DNA from: Pseudeuparius sepicola
Lineage: Eukaryota; Arthropoda; Insecta; Coleoptera; Anthribidae
Length of the DNA stretch: 64,000 bases
NCBI GenBank assembly: GCA_963920635.1
Contig: OY987299.1
Span: 122,823,373 to 122,887,372, forward strand
Direction: 5' to 3'
Made by a program: the position numbers and the translations under genes. Positions 1 through 12,719 of this stretch are shown one piece after another. Each line of letters starts with the position of its first letter. The first letter of the stretch is position 1. Under the pieces are notes generated by a model that worked only from the letters and a program-made list of their open reading frames with translations, did not search any database and was not told the origin of the DNA.

Positions 1-239
1 GTGATGAGTCATCCAAGGGAGGTGGGCCTAAGGCGCCAATCAAGATGACAACTTGGTAAATTTAGTAAAAAAACACTTTAAAATGATTGTTCACATCTAT
101 AGCTCATCGTTTTACAACACGGATAATAATCTACGAGAGTGAAAGTCACATTTTCAAGGGCTTTTGGTGCATTTTGATATCTACCGATAAAATTTTCGTA
201 AATGCCAGTTATTTCGTATTTGCTTGCCTAGATATTACT

Positions 240-503
240 AAATTCCAATGAATAAAACCATAAAACTTCCTGATTTTAAGGTGGTTACGTTTAATCATGT
301 AAAATTGTTAGGTATAAAACTCTCCAAACAGTTCAAACCAAAACCACTTTTACACTGGAAGACTGTGTAGGAACAAAATCTCTTTTGATGGCCTTGATCC
401 ACTTTCCCCTTAAAATGGGGTTTTTAGGGAAGGAAAAATCGGACACTTTAGGGTCGCCTTTGTAGTTTCCCTTGCAGTTGGGAACGGAACACGTCCACGA
501 CAT
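240..503 (-). pseudogene. THAP-domain zinc-finger relic
   Basis: An ATG at 503 on the minus strand opens a 56-codon frame ending at 333. It begins with a typical THAP start: a C-x4-C pair (TCSVPNCKG), then DFSFPKNP, then LRGKWIKAIKRDF, matching the conserved FP, W and hydrophobic core of the DNA-binding THAP fold. The frame then departs from the family. A second piece in another frame (about 290-331) reads CLESFIPNNF, which fits the closing C-x2-H-F segment with His replaced by Ser, so the domain carries a frameshift and has lost a zinc ligand. THAP domains occur in host transcription factors and in P-type transposases; this fragment cannot say which. The AVPS-type tail is not recognised. THAP identity is secure for the N-terminal half; the pseudogene call is inference. 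Confidence 0.72.
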
Positions 504-1497
504 GATTTAAATAAGTCCGAAACTATAGACACAACCTTACCTATAAACTAAAAATGAATTTTATCCACTTTATTCTGAATTACTGCTGTTTTACCGCCTT
601 ATTAATAAAACTCCACGTCCTATAATTTTTACTAAAAAACACAGTCCAAAACATAATAAACACAACAAACGTTCTTTAAAACAGGAAAATCGCCAGACAA
701 GTAAACGTAATCAACTACAAAAAACTTTCTCACTGTGATGACGTAGTGTGACTTTTCGCGTCGCCAGCTGGCGGGCCTTTATCAATTCGACGGTGCCGTC
801 CAAAGCTAAAGATCATAGTGTGCATCAAAACCAAAGCTAGGTATATATAATGTATACTTGTATTGTGAAGACAGAGGGAGGTACCTAGGTATTGACATTA
901 GGTATTCCGTAATAGTGCAAAACTACTTTTTACACCTACCTACATTGAGTCCGCCACTGACTACAGCCCTCTACCCCCACCCCTCCCCGCTCCCGAACCC
1001 CCGCCCTCTTTCCCATTCCCAGCCACCCTCGTTATTTTCCTGTCGGGCACACCCGGTGCACGCGAGGCACCCCCCCCCCTGCTCCCCTCTGCGGGACAGC
1101 CCCGGGCGTGGGTCGTATTACCAATCATCTGACGGGATAGTCAGCGATTTTCACGTAAAAGTTGTCAGAACTATCAAAGCGATGGCCGAGCGTGCAACCA
1201 GATATCTTAAATCTGGAATAATTTTCGTAACGCTCAAAGAGAAGCCGGAGGATCTGGCAACAGCGCACTTGACCGGTCCATCCGCTTTGTAAAATAGCAG
1301 GCGGCTGTGAAGTTCATGTTCGTTCCCCTTTAAATTACGAAAACGCCAACCTGCCGTTCGCCGTATTCCAGCAAGAGAACTTGGAGATGTGAAAAGAGAA
1401 AGATAAATTTGAGAATACAAATTATATACGAATTTATTCTACCGTGTCCTGTGTGATTGCCTGGATGAATTTATTTGTAACTGACAAAAAAACTTCT
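504..1497. other. Non-coding stretch with C-rich patch
   Basis: No gene recognised. The stretch at about 960-1110 is C-rich and yields weak open frames with proline/serine-rich, unconvincing translations. The rest is AT-rich unique-looking DNA. Confidence 0.5.
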
Positions 1498-1853
1498 AGT
1501 TGAAATTTGATCTGTTGAGTTTCAGCCCTGCTTGGTTTAAAACCAATTTGTGACATAATTTTAGTTTCGAAAAATCAAGTCTTGGAAATAACTAATATTT
1601 GTTCACACCAATAGAGTGACCTTTTTGTAGGTTTTACGACAAAATGCTATTAAGGAAACTTGTTCAGAATGAAAAACTGAGAAGGATTGCGAAATTTCAA
1701 AAGAAAAAAAGAAGAAAAATCAAAGTTGTCAAATGTCACTTTACCGGTGTGAAAATATCCAAGACATACGTGATTTTTTCTAAAACTAAAATAATGTAAC
1801 AAATTAATTTCAAACCAAGCAGATCTGAACCCCAGAAGATCAAATTTCAACTT
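1498..1853. repeat. Palindromic foldback element, family A
   Basis: The arms 1498-1624 and 1728-1853 are inverted copies of each other around a ~100-bp loop. The outer end reads AGTTGAAATTTGATCT, followed by a conserved stretch containing GCTTGGTTT. Related sequence recurs at 14640-14900 and 31150-31620, so this is a dispersed family. No coding sequence is recognised. Confidence 0.8.
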
Positions 1854-2621
1854 GAATTTTTTTTTTTTTCATTTAATAGTCGTTTTAATAATCTGGGCAC
1901 ACACTGTAGAACATAGAATACCATTCTGGCATACCTACCATAAACGCTTTGAAATAATGTCGGACAAAGGGTTGAATGCTGACGCTGACCTTGATGAAAT
2001 AACAAAACATAGGTATGGCAATAATGTTCAATGTTGACAATAATAATTATTAATTATTATTATTACGATCTAATAATATTGTTCACATAAGTTCTCATAC
2101 CTACCAAAAATAGAAATCTTACTTCACTTACAGATTTGTTTCGTGTGAATACAGATAAATTATTTGAAGGTAGATAAATTAGGGATAAGTCACCCTTAGC
2201 ACTGTCCGGTGAGTTTTCCAATATATTTATTCGAATTAACTTCCTGATGAATTCCTCGCATTCCATCCTTCACCCATTCTGGACTGCGAGGGAAAAACAT
2301 TCTAATGCTAATGACGACGAGTTAGTTTACTGGGTATTGTAAATACTGCGAATACTGAGTACCTTTTTGTTCGCAGATTTGTAATCTAGACTTTTTATTA
2401 ACATGCAGACGAGAAGGATTTACTTCTTGAAGCAAATAGGTAGGTTGTAGGTACTTAGTTATTTTATGTTGCAGTTGCAGGACAACAATATTTAAACAAA
2501 AAAAACACATTTTAATTTCAATTACATTTCATAAAATTTTCAAGATTTTAAGTCTACACACTGTCTGAACTAAGTACCTATTATATTCTTATACTTTAGT
2601 TCTACATTCTCGAATCGCCTT
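1854..2621. other. AT-rich non-coding
   Basis: I see no gene, recognisable element or strong inverted repeat. There are a T-run near 1858 and a TTATTAT-rich run near 2045-2065. Confidence 0.45.
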
Positions 2622-2623
2622 CA

Positions 2624-3310
2624 ACAGGGTGTCTATTGACAGAGGGCCACTTGGAAATATCTTGACAAATCCCTACTTATGCATTTTTCGGAGGACTTTA
2701 TTTGAAAGAAAAAAATGCCTTTTTGATGGGTTATCTTTGTATTAACTCATTCCAGGGCATACTTTTTCAGATACCTGTTTTTGAATATTATTTGAAGAGT
2801 TGTAGAAAAACTTATTGATGAAATCTGTAAGCAAAACTAATTGCTTCTATAGTCTACTATACCAGAATTTGGAAAACTGACGCAGTTTAGTGGATGCTTT
2901 CTTGGCACTTAATTTTACAACAATACACTACGTACAGTAGTGCAAATGTTAAAGCAAAAAATAAAGCAAGTAGCTTCTGTCACATAATTAAATCGATAAA
3001 TCGGTAACTTGAGTAACTTTTAAGTGCTAAGAGGGCACCCACTAAACCGCGGAAGTTTTCCAAATTCTGATAGAGGAGGCTTAAAGCAATCGGTTTTACC
3101 CACAGAAACTCACTAAGACATTTTTTCGATACCTCTTGAAATCACTCTTGAAATAAAAGCCGAAGAATTTTTCAAAAATATCTCAGAAAGTAGGCCATGG
3201 ATCTCGAATGTGTTTTTACACAAAGCTAGCCCATCAAATAAAGTTCTCTAAAAATTCATATTTTTGTCAAGATATTTCCAAGTGACCCTCCGTCAATAGG
3301 CATACCCTAG
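2624..3310. repeat. Palindromic foldback element with ACAGGGTG-like end
   Basis: The left arm, about 2624-2918, starts ACAGGGTGTCTATTGACAG. The right arm, about 3018-3310, is its reverse complement with scattered mismatches and ends GTCAATAGGCATACCCTAG. The loop is roughly 100 bp. The left end resembles the TACAGGGTG family common in this window; the right end is mutated. No coding sequence. Confidence 0.8.
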
Positions 3311-3673
3311 AAGTATCCGTAAAATTTGGAGAATTGATTGATTTCCCCCTGAAGGACTCCCCTGTTATTTCCTTTTCCCTATTCTGCAAACCTCTAAGGT
3401 CCTTCGGACTTAACAAGCTTCCGGACGTCGAACGGCGTCCCTCTACTCCCTCTAAAAAACAACAAATAATCACCCTATAAAAATAAAATCCCCAATCGGG
3501 ACTAACCGGAAATGAGAATAATGGGGGGGGGAAGAGGCCGGGCGTCCCAGAGCCCCGTAGAGAGAACCCGTAACATTGCAGTGGATCAATTAGGATTGCC
3601 TTTCTTTGTTTTATTTCCTATTGGGCTAAAAATTGTAAGAATTACTCGTTTCCATTAACGGCATTTTTACTTA
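3311..3673. other. Non-coding with G-run
   Basis: No gene recognised. A G9 run near 3523 and several TCC-rich tracts are present. Confidence 0.4.
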
Positions 3674-4183
3674 TAGACCGTCAGATAGTGACAGATTTAG
3701 GTGCCCCATTTTCGCATACAAACCTCGAAGAGGGTTGAAAAGTACATCGATGTTGAGTAGAATCAAGGGAAATTTACAAGTGGATAACATACCTAAAATT
3801 CGATTTTCCTTAACAGAAATAAAAGGCGGTTGTTACCTACCAATATTTTCAGGCAAGCCCTGTTCACTAAATGATTAATTATTACAACCTGGCTTCGGAA
3901 AACCAAAGGCTTAACTGTGGCTAAAGGCTTGAAATAAGGGCGTAATCTTGTAAGGAAAAATCGAGATTCTGATCGATTTTTCCACACAAGCCCATCCTCG
4001 AGCCCATCGAAACTAGTAACATATTATATAAGAAAATCGAATTTTCTACATGTTATCCCCAGGGGCTACTCGTAAATTTATCTTCATTCTACTCAGCATC
4101 CATGTACCTACCTACTTTTCAACCCTCTTCGAGGCTTATATGCGAAAATGGGGCACCTAAATCTGTCACTATCTGACGGTCTA
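3674..4183. repeat. Palindromic element, TAGACCGTC ends
   Basis: The arms 3674-3812 and 4029-4183 are inverted copies with terminal TAGACCGTCAGATAGTGAC. The loop is about 215 bp. TA dinucleotides flank both ends, compatible with TA-targeted insertion. No open frame of interest. Confidence 0.8.
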
Positions 4184-4204
4184 TTATCAATGTTAAAAAA
4201 AAAT

Positions 4205-4568
4205 TACTTAAATGAAAGTTGTACGGTTTTTTCTGAACCGCTAGGATCTGTTACTAGATAAGACAACTGAGCGTCGCAAATTTATGAAAAAATATAAACT
4301 TACTTTTTTTAATGGAATACCCCGTATATTTGTGGATTTTTGAATTGCACGCATTTTTCCGATTCCAACAATATAGGTAAATATGTTATATATTTGCTCT
4401 AAGCATTCGCATGATATTCCAAATTGCAGATAAATACGATCTTTATATTTAATCAAGGTTGCCGTGGAAAAACATATCAACTTAGGCAAAAGCATTCATA
4501 TCAATCCATTATTTTTGAGACAATACACCTTGGTACCATAACCATATTACATAACTTTCATTTAAGTA
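4205..4568. mobile_element. Short inverted-repeat element (MITE-like)
   Basis: A perfect 16-bp inverted repeat, TACTTAAATGAAAGTT at 4205-4220 and its complement at 4553-4568, brackets AT-rich DNA. Inside is an AATGGAATACCCCGTATAT stretch resembling a decayed AACACCCTGTATA end seen elsewhere here. Confidence 0.5.
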
Positions 4569-4643
4569 GGTAGGTAACCAATTTTTTTCTAACTCGAAAA
4601 ATAAAGGCTCTAGGGGTGGGTCAAAATATACGGGAACACCCTG

Positions 4644-4990
4644 TACAGCACGTGATTCAACATTTTGGCCCATAAAATGGCTTTTTTCGATCTCTAGCGA
4701 GCAACACCCATAATTTTAAACTTTTGATGAATAGAAATTTTAATCTAATTAATTACCTGCTCACATTTTGGGACAAAAATTATTTAAAAATATTTAGGTA
4801 GGTATCACTTTTTGTGAAAATGCTAATGACGGCCATTATGATAAATATGTTTTGCCTCAAAATGTGAGTAATTAGGTACTAGATTAAAATTTGTGTTTAT
4901 CAAAAGTTCAAAAGTATGCGTGTTGCTCACTACAGATCGAAAAAAACCATTTTATGGGTCAAAATGTTGAATCACCAGGTACGTGCTGTA
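4644..4990. repeat. Palindromic element, TACAGCACG ends
   Basis: The arms, about 4644-4777 and 4852-4990, are inverted copies starting TACAGCACGTGATTCAAC and ending CGTGCTGTA. The loop is about 75 bp. The left end directly abuts an ACACCCTGTA motif, so it may have inserted next to an older TACAGGGTG-type end. Confidence 0.78.
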
Positions 4991-5084
4991 CATATTGAGT
5001 CTTTTAAAGTAACCTACAGACGAGGCAAATCGTGCTCTAGTCACTTCCAAACCATTCTAACCTCTTACCCACTCATACCATTGG

Positions 5085-5320
5085 AACGAAATTCCGTCTG
5101 CCTTGGCGTCAGTCCGGCAACGCCGCCTCATCCGCCTGCCCGACCTGCCCCTGTCCGCCGCCGCCGCCGGCCGCCGCCGCGTCACTTCTCACTTCATTCT
5201 AAATACTAGGCGCGAGACACAGCGCGGGATATTACTATGCCCATGCCCAATAAAATGCAATCGTTAAGTCACGCGGCCGGCCGGCAAAACAGCGGCGACT
5301 AACCCCGCGAGTGTGTACTA
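5085..5320. other. GC-rich island
   Basis: A CCG/CGG-rich block with GCGGCCGGCCGG stands out from its AT-rich flanks. Open frames through it translate to low-complexity proline/arginine tracts. It could be a CpG-rich regulatory island or a degraded exon; nothing in the sequence decides. Confidence 0.4.
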
Positions 5321-7782
5321 GGTCAAGTTTGGTGCCCGAAACTATAGGATAAACGTCGGAAATGTTTCTATTATTTATTAAAGCAGGTGGAATGTGAGAT
5401 CGAAGAGTGCGTTGAGAAAAGTGAGGTTAGGTTGTGAGTCGACCATCGTTTGCCGTCGGATAGCAGGGCAAGCCATGGAAGCACGGGCTGGTGGGAAGAA
5501 ACGTAATTGAAACAAAGAATTATTATTATTGATGTTTGTGCCATGGTTGTTTGTAGCGTAAATGTAGGTACGATGGTACCTACCTAGTTTGTGCAACAAG
5601 AGTTGTAAGTACCGTGTACCTACAAAAAATGTTTTCCACGTGATAAAAAAATATTTAGCTGCTAAACGGATGTTTGGATGAACGATGAAAATAATTTGAC
5701 AAATCACACTGACGATATTGAAATAAAATAAACACAAAGGGTTGCTTGATTTTACAACACGCCAACACAGGCCCTCCTAAGTAGTAGGTACGTACCTAAT
5801 TATGAAATCGTAACCATCTCATTAATTATTATTGGAATTACTTACTTAGGTGCCTACATTATCCATTCTGCAGGTTGTAATTAAGAAAATGGCAAATAAA
5901 TATCCATACATGTGGGAGTAGGGGACAAATCATGACTCTTATTGTAAGTAGGTACCTACCTACCTACCTGTTTTTTAAGAATCAGGAAATCCAATCCCGG
6001 GATCCCTTACCTATTTTCGAGATACCTAGGTATTTTACAATCCCCAGAATCACAGGAAATAGGTCGGAGATTATTCTATGATATTTTACAGATTGCTTCT
6101 TCTCTAGTTTTATTTCATAAGCCTTATTGGCTCCGTCCAGAAATTTTCACAATGGGAAAGTACAAAATCCCATTATTGGGATTAATTCCTTAGAAGTTTT
6201 TTAATTTTAAAGTTTTATTTCTTAGGGGCATTAGTTATTAGTTTAAACTGTTGATGTTCTTTTCTTCATTAGTAGGTAGGTATCCTCCTCGGTATCCTCT
6301 TTTTTGAATGTTATAACAATTAACCTCGGAATTAACTATAGGTAACTACCTACTTATGTTTTATTTTTCAAAATACACTTTAGATGCAAAAACTACCCAT
6401 TTAGTAATTACCTATTACTTGTTCGAAAAAATACGAAAATAACTATCGCGGAAATTTTGATATTCGATCCCAGAACCCCGGGATTTAAAATCAATCATCC
6501 CGAAATCCAGGGATCAAATTTATTTATCAGGATTGGATTTCCTAGTACCTACCTACCTACGCTAGATACAAAAAAAAGTTAGTGGTTTTTATGGGACAAA
6601 CAAAATATTTCGACATCCAACACCCAATATCAAGAACAGAATCAGAAAAACTAAAATACCTATACCAAGATTAGTTCAGCATTCTTACCGAAACGATAGG
6701 ATTTTGAGACATACCTAGTAAGGTATACCTATCATTCTTTTTACCTTCATAGGTACCTAAGCAGGTACCAGACCAGTGCGTACCTATAGATAGTAGGTAC
6801 TTAGGTACCTGTTACCTTGCCTTACCTACCTTCAGAAATCATTATTGCTATTGAAAAATCAATATGAAGAAAAGTACCTACCTACCTAGGAACCTGAATA
6901 TTAGAGGTAATTTATTACTTATTACCTATAAGTACCTACTATTATCACACTGGTATCAGGTATATACCTACCTACTTATTGTTCACGATTGTGGTGCCTT
7001 TGATAGAAAGCTGGATCGAAAGTACCTATATGTGATGGTTGTTATACCTACCTACCACAATATGGGATTAGGTAAGTAGGTACCTACAATAAGTTGCAAC
7101 TTGAAAAGTTTGAACTTAAACTGAATCTATCTTAAATCGAGTCTTAAATATTTTATTGTCACGGGTAGGTTCACTATTACTATTCGCTATTCACATTAAG
7201 TATCGTTGCTTTGAATTTTCCCAAAGTTGCATTGATAGGTAGGTATTCAAGATGGGGTGAAGATTGAGATGTTTTACAAATTTAAAATAAGAACGTACCT
7301 ATCTAGGTCACTTACGTAGGTACACGTACCTACTTAGGTATGAGGCTCTATGTGAAGAGAATTGTTTGTGCAGGAAACAAAGACTACGTTATTTATTTTA
7401 TTACATCACGGAGCTTTTGTAATGCGAAACTTGTTTATTTGCATGATGTATTTAATCGCATCTTGAACAATAAAGAAATCAGCAATTCAAAAATGCGAGT
7501 AGGTTTTAAAATACCTACCTAGGTACCTACCTACCTAGTCTGTAGAAAAATAACAACGATGATCATGACGAGGATCGGACAGTATTCCAACCTATGTACC
7601 TACTTGGCGTATTCTTAAATGAGAAATCATTGTATTTAGACAATCAATAAAATATTATTGCAAAAATTAAACTGAATTACAAATTACAAACCTCTAGTGT
7701 CTAATGAACTGAATTTCGTTTCGAACAAAAGATACCTACCTACCTAATTGAGAAAACCATGATTTTTACATAGGTGCTTATC

Positions 7783-7983
7783 TACCGTACTTTCACCGTT
7801 TTAGTAGACATAGGGGAATACCTAGGCCGCGCGTCGCCGTGCGTCCAGCTAGGTTTGTCAGTCGTTGGCGGGGGGAGTACACAGTAGTCCCGCACCGCTT
7901 ATCAGTCGAGGTTTGAAAGCAAAAAACACGCCCCCCGCCCCCCCAGCCATGGCTATGTCTACTAAAACGGTGAAAGTACGGTA
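7783..7983. repeat. Perfect 30-bp inverted repeat around a GC-rich core
   Basis: The 30-bp arm at 7783-7812 (TACCGTACTTTCACCG at its start) has an exact inverted copy at 7954-7983. The 141-bp spacer is GC-rich (GCGCGTCGCCGTGCGTCC; C-run near 7930), unlike the flanks. It could be a small non-autonomous element or a structured regulatory block. Confidence 0.75.
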
Positions 7984-8785
7984 TAGCTACTTACCAATAT
8001 TTAGATAACTATAGGTACAGGTAGGTATCGGTAAGTTCTAGGAAATATAAAATATTTAAAAAATCATTGCTTATTAGGTACCCTAAGTACAGTACCTAGG
8101 TACCTAGGTAGGTAGGTATTATAGTAAGTAGCTAGGTATACACATATAGGTGTATTAGGTATGTAGATATCAACCCAGTTCCTAATTCAAATACCTATTT
8201 GCAAGTTTTCAACTTAAGTATCAGGTTATCCTTCCTATGTCAGGATATCTCGCAGACCGTTGTACCAAAGTCTAGAAATACTATCTCTGGACGCTGGTTG
8301 TACGTACTAATAGGTATATAAAATGACCGATGAACCCAATGTAGGGTGCAACAACGAGGTGTTCAGTGACCTGGATCCCGGAATCTCCCTCTAATTTAAT
8401 CTGCCAATCTTTTGTTTATGAAGTTGTACCGGCACTATTGATTTATTATTTATCTCTATTTATACATTCCTAAATAGATACAGTAACATATATTTCCAGT
8501 AAGTAGGTATAGGTATTTCTACTCTGCTCGAAGCTATTTCGGTATGAGCGATGGCATTGACTTTTTACTGATTTTTTAACTATCCTCTGGAATTTTTGAA
8601 ATGGAAAAAACAACCGCTAGGACGCGATAATTTAAATTACATTCGTTTCGCATTATTTTCCAATACTTATATTGTGTTTCTTAATGAATTTAATTTATCG
8701 CAGCAGGCGGCAATGACACAGAACGCTGTTTAGTTCTATTAAAAGTGGAAAATACCAGCGGGATTAATACCTACCTAATAATACG

Positions 8786-8940
8786 TACAGTTTGTTCAGC
8801 GAATGTTCGGCCCTACGTCACAACTCCCGTCCTTGTCTAATACTCATGACTATACGACGGATATCGGTCGTATTATATTCACGAGCCAGACAAGGACGGG
8901 AGTTGTGACGTAGGGCCGATCATCCGCTGAACAAACTGTA
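8786..8940. mobile_element. 155-bp hairpin MITE, copy 1
   Basis: The arms 8786-8838 and 8888-8940 are nearly perfect inverted repeats beginning TACAGTTTGTTCAGCG and containing CTCCCGTCCTTGTC. The ends TACAG...CTGTA suggest a TA-inserting element. A second copy lies at 40911-41108 with an internal tandem expansion. Non-coding. Confidence 0.85.
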
Positions 8941-9699
8941 GATAGCTATATAGGTAACTAAAAAATAATTCAAATGTAATTTTTGTTGTGTGGGCATTTA
9001 AGTCAGTAGGTATCATCAAGGGTATCATATAATTTCCAAGAATTTTCAAAATGCCTAAGTAATGTAAATACCGAGGTAAATACAATCTATTTCTAATTAA
9101 GTAAGTAGGTAGGTACTTAGGTAGTTAAAAGTTAAGTAGCCACGACCTACGGAGATCCCTAGTTACCCAATACTACCAATCTATTTTTGATTTCTTATAT
9201 ATAGGTATCCGATTACCTATATGGGCAATTAAGAATAACCAATAAAGATTATTGTACCTATTATTATTGTTACCATGACCTAGTGATGGTATCTTGACCG
9301 GTCACAATGTTTCCGTGACGTGACTGACCAAGTTGACCAGTCACGGTGGTCACGAAAATGGGCCATTTCCATTGAATTTGTCATCATTTTCCAATTAAAA
9401 TGATATACCTACCCCGATTACTGTAAGAAGTCCGGATTTTGTCAGATGACATTCTCCACAAAATCCCTAGGAATTTTCTGTTAACCATTGGTATAACATT
9501 GGTATATGTGTCTCAGCCCGTTAATGACGTCACTCGTTGATTTGTGATGTGAAAAGTTACCCAAGTGATACGAAAAAAAGGACAATAAAATAAAAACCCT
9601 ATTGCAATCACGATTAGGTATACCTCTACAAATAAAAATAACTACCTATGACAACTCATTTTAATAATAATTTCAAACGTCATGGAAACACTTTCATTT

Positions 9700-10040
9700 T
9701 GTCACTTTTGGCACTTTCATTTTGGCATAATCAGCTACTTGCGGCTGCGTCTATGGTGCGTACTCAGGCAAATTTTATTTCGGTGTTGTGAAGTGACCGT
9801 GAAGGTTTTCCGGATCGTTCAAAAGGGTTCAAACTTTGGGCAGTGAAAATATTCGCGGGTTTTGTACGTTTCGTGAGTTTTACCGTTATCTGTGTTGTTC
9901 TTGTTCGTGTTATTAGTAGTTATTCATTGTGCAAATGGGCTCGTTACCGACCTGGACTTATGACCCGGTTGCATTTTTTTTGCTGCATTGATGCCAACTC
10001 AGGATGTCGAAATTACCAATTGACAATCCCAGTAAGGACT
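9700..10040 (+). other. Possible 5' leader or short exon, unassigned
   Basis: GT-rich sequence with a leader-like look precedes an ATG at 9935, which opens a frame of about 16 codons (MGSLPTWTYDPVAF) before a stop. No family is recognised. It may be the 5' end of a decayed transposon or simply chance. Confidence 0.15.
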
Positions 10041-10639
10041 TAAAATAATTTGACATATGAAACTAATATTATTTGACAGTATGGTAGGTAGGTTTCAAAA
10101 TGTAAATTTTTCACGTTTTTAAAAATTGTTTACCGTAAATTTACTTCTATGCAATTCACAGGATTGTATTTATTAGGTACCTACCTAGGTACCTAAGTAG
10201 GTACTTAGATTTAACGATTTAGGTAGGTTTATCATTTTAAGTATTTTTTAATTTCCATAAAATCAAATAATAAATTTTATAGGTAGGTACCTAGGTAATT
10301 TTAAAAATCTTTTTATTTATTAAAAATAACATTCATTCTTGTCGCATGCTGTTGACATTTGTACTCGCATTTGTAAGCACCTACAAAATCGACACTTCCC
10401 CTAAATTTATTTCCATTTTCTATTTTATTTTTTAAAAAAAGCCCCACACGTTTCCTTGTCACTTTTTGGCATTTTAAATACCTACCTACAAATAATTTGC
10501 CACGAATCTTAAAAAAAAAAACGTTATTTCGCAGCCATTAAACCACAAAACATCACGCCTTGAGGGCTCTTTTCGTCGCTAAGTTTTTTCAACGTACCTA
10601 CCTACGGACTAATTTGGGTCTCATGCAGCCCCTTCTCAA

Positions 10640-10930
10640 ACTTATGGTCTCCGCTGTACTGGGGTGCCGGTGCGCAGTGCTCGACCCTCCGTATCCTCGG
10701 CACCCCATCTACCCCCACACACAAAAGTGATCGGTAATCCGGCAAAATGGCGTCGGACTCGCCTCGGTGCGCGGTGCACGTCGCGAGGGGGGGGGGGAGG
10801 GGGCTTTACAATGGGTTGCGGCACTAACAGACCGGGAGCCCGGATAAGGGCCCATATGGCGCGGGTGTTTTTTGAATGGGGGGGGGGGCGTTCTGTAGGG
10901 GGAGGGTGCCCTGTCGGGGTAACGCCTTAT
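10640..10930. other. GC-rich island with poly-G tracts
   Basis: GC-rich block with G-runs near 10788 and 10879. Frames on both strands stay open because of composition; translations are low-complexity with no domain. The basis of the island is unknown. Confidence 0.4.
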
Positions 10931-12719
10931 TATAGAAGCATAGACGTTTGACGGAAATAGTATTATTAGAACATTATTATTCATTAGCTGGAATATCTGT
11001 TTATGGTGTGATCTAAACTCTAATAACAAGAATGCTAGTGGGTAGGTACATATAGCTATGATATACCTAGGTAGCTCCCTCCTTATTTACGCAACAAAAG
11101 TAGGTAGGTACCTAGGAACCTAACTACCTAGCTAGTTCTAAATCAAGTACCTAGGTCGGTCCATAAGTAAAAAAAATACGATCAAAAATAGGTACCTATA
11201 TTGAATGTTTTCTTTAGCTACGAGTATTACAAACAAACAATAGGTACCTACCTATTAAACGGAGAAAACAGTCCATAGGTACCTATATCTTAAAGTGGAG
11301 TAGGTAGGTAGGTACCTACCTATGAGAGCGAAGGGTAAAATTTACAATGTGATCTCTACAATCACAGTTCGATAAAGGAAAAACTGTACCTACATGTTTC
11401 GACACACTTAGGCGGCCATTTTCAGCTAATCTACCTACCAACAGGTTATATACCTACCTACCTAGGCACCTCCAAAATTCGAACGTCCTAGGTGCATAGG
11501 TATCAAAGACCTTGCCAAAAACGAAATGTCAAATCTTTCTTGTTTGTTTCTCCCATATACCTACCTACTTATAGCAACCTAGGTATGTGGTTTCTCCGTA
11601 AACGACTGGACTCCCTATAGGTATATAAATCCTTTATCTATGGACTGGACGTTATGGGAATCTAGGCACAAATGTTGCCTAGGTTGATAGATAAATACTA
11701 AATACCTCGTCCTACCAGTTGTTGTCCTATCTGATCACCCTGAACCCCGCCCTGTACTTACCTACTAGGTACCTACCTGCTCACATAGAATAAGTGGGTG
11801 ATTTCAGAGGCAGACAAATTTTTCCCAAATGGAATTTCAAATATCTAAGTACAGTAGGTACCTAGGTATACCTATAGCCTTCAAAGAAAAACAGCTACTT
11901 GGGTAAGGTAACCTAACAACCTACCGAGTAGCTAGGTACCTAGTACCTATAAAATCGACAAAATGCAGTCTATACCTACAAGGTCATTACACTCTCTTCT
12001 ATTCATCCAAATTTTACAAGGCTTTGGGCCTGGCCACGGCAGGGTCTAACGGTTTTTTCCATTTTACCGAGAAACCTTGGTCGAATATAAGGCAGCCAGA
12101 CACCGTTAAATTAAAAATTAAAATTATGAACAGGCTAATTTTTAATGTGTTCACATTATAACGCACAAAGGGACCAACAGTAGGTAGGTAGTTAAATTAT
12201 TTGGGCGATATTTTTTCTTCAATTTTCAATGAAGACCCTTTCTGTATGGTTATAATGACTTTTTATATCCCCTCTTGTATCCCTCTTAAGTTCTAACTGG
12301 ACACGTCTTTCCCAATGATTGAAATCCTTAAATTCCTTCTTTCCTATAGTTCTACTATTAGGTATTTTATAAATTTTAAAGTGAAAAAACCTCGTAGATG
12401 CCTAATTAAACATCTACCACATACACTAGGTAGGTACTTACTTTTTCCATTTGAAAATGGGTAATTTAGGTAAGTAAGTAGGTATATGGATATAATAGCA
12501 CTAAAGCAAGTTTTATGATTACACAATAGGTATTAGCGTTACTCATATAGGTACCTACCAAGGTAGGATAGGTAGGTACCTATTTATTTTTAAATGTTTT
12601 GTTAATAAACTTTCACTTATACTAAACACAAAACAAAAACACATGAAGCATTCGCAGCCAACTAGAAACGAAAGGGACACGGTGCAAAAAAAACAGCGAG
12701 CAAATTATAAAACGCTAGA

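Larger units (their letters stand above)
5550..12600. repeat. Dispersed AGGT/ACCT palindromic microsatellite domain
   Basis: This 7-kb stretch is peppered with short runs of TAGG and ACCT units that switch orientation within a run, giving self-complementary blocks such as ACCTACCTAGGTAGGT and GGTACC-centred forms (for example 7507-7540, 8090-8120, 10180-10205, 11095-11130, 11300-11325). No gene is recognised apart from items listed separately. The same motif is sparse after about 15 kb. Confidence 0.85.

Noticed and set aside
10642..11029. Proline-rich frames around poly-G tracts
   Set aside because: Composition artefact of the GC-rich island; frames overlap on both strands.
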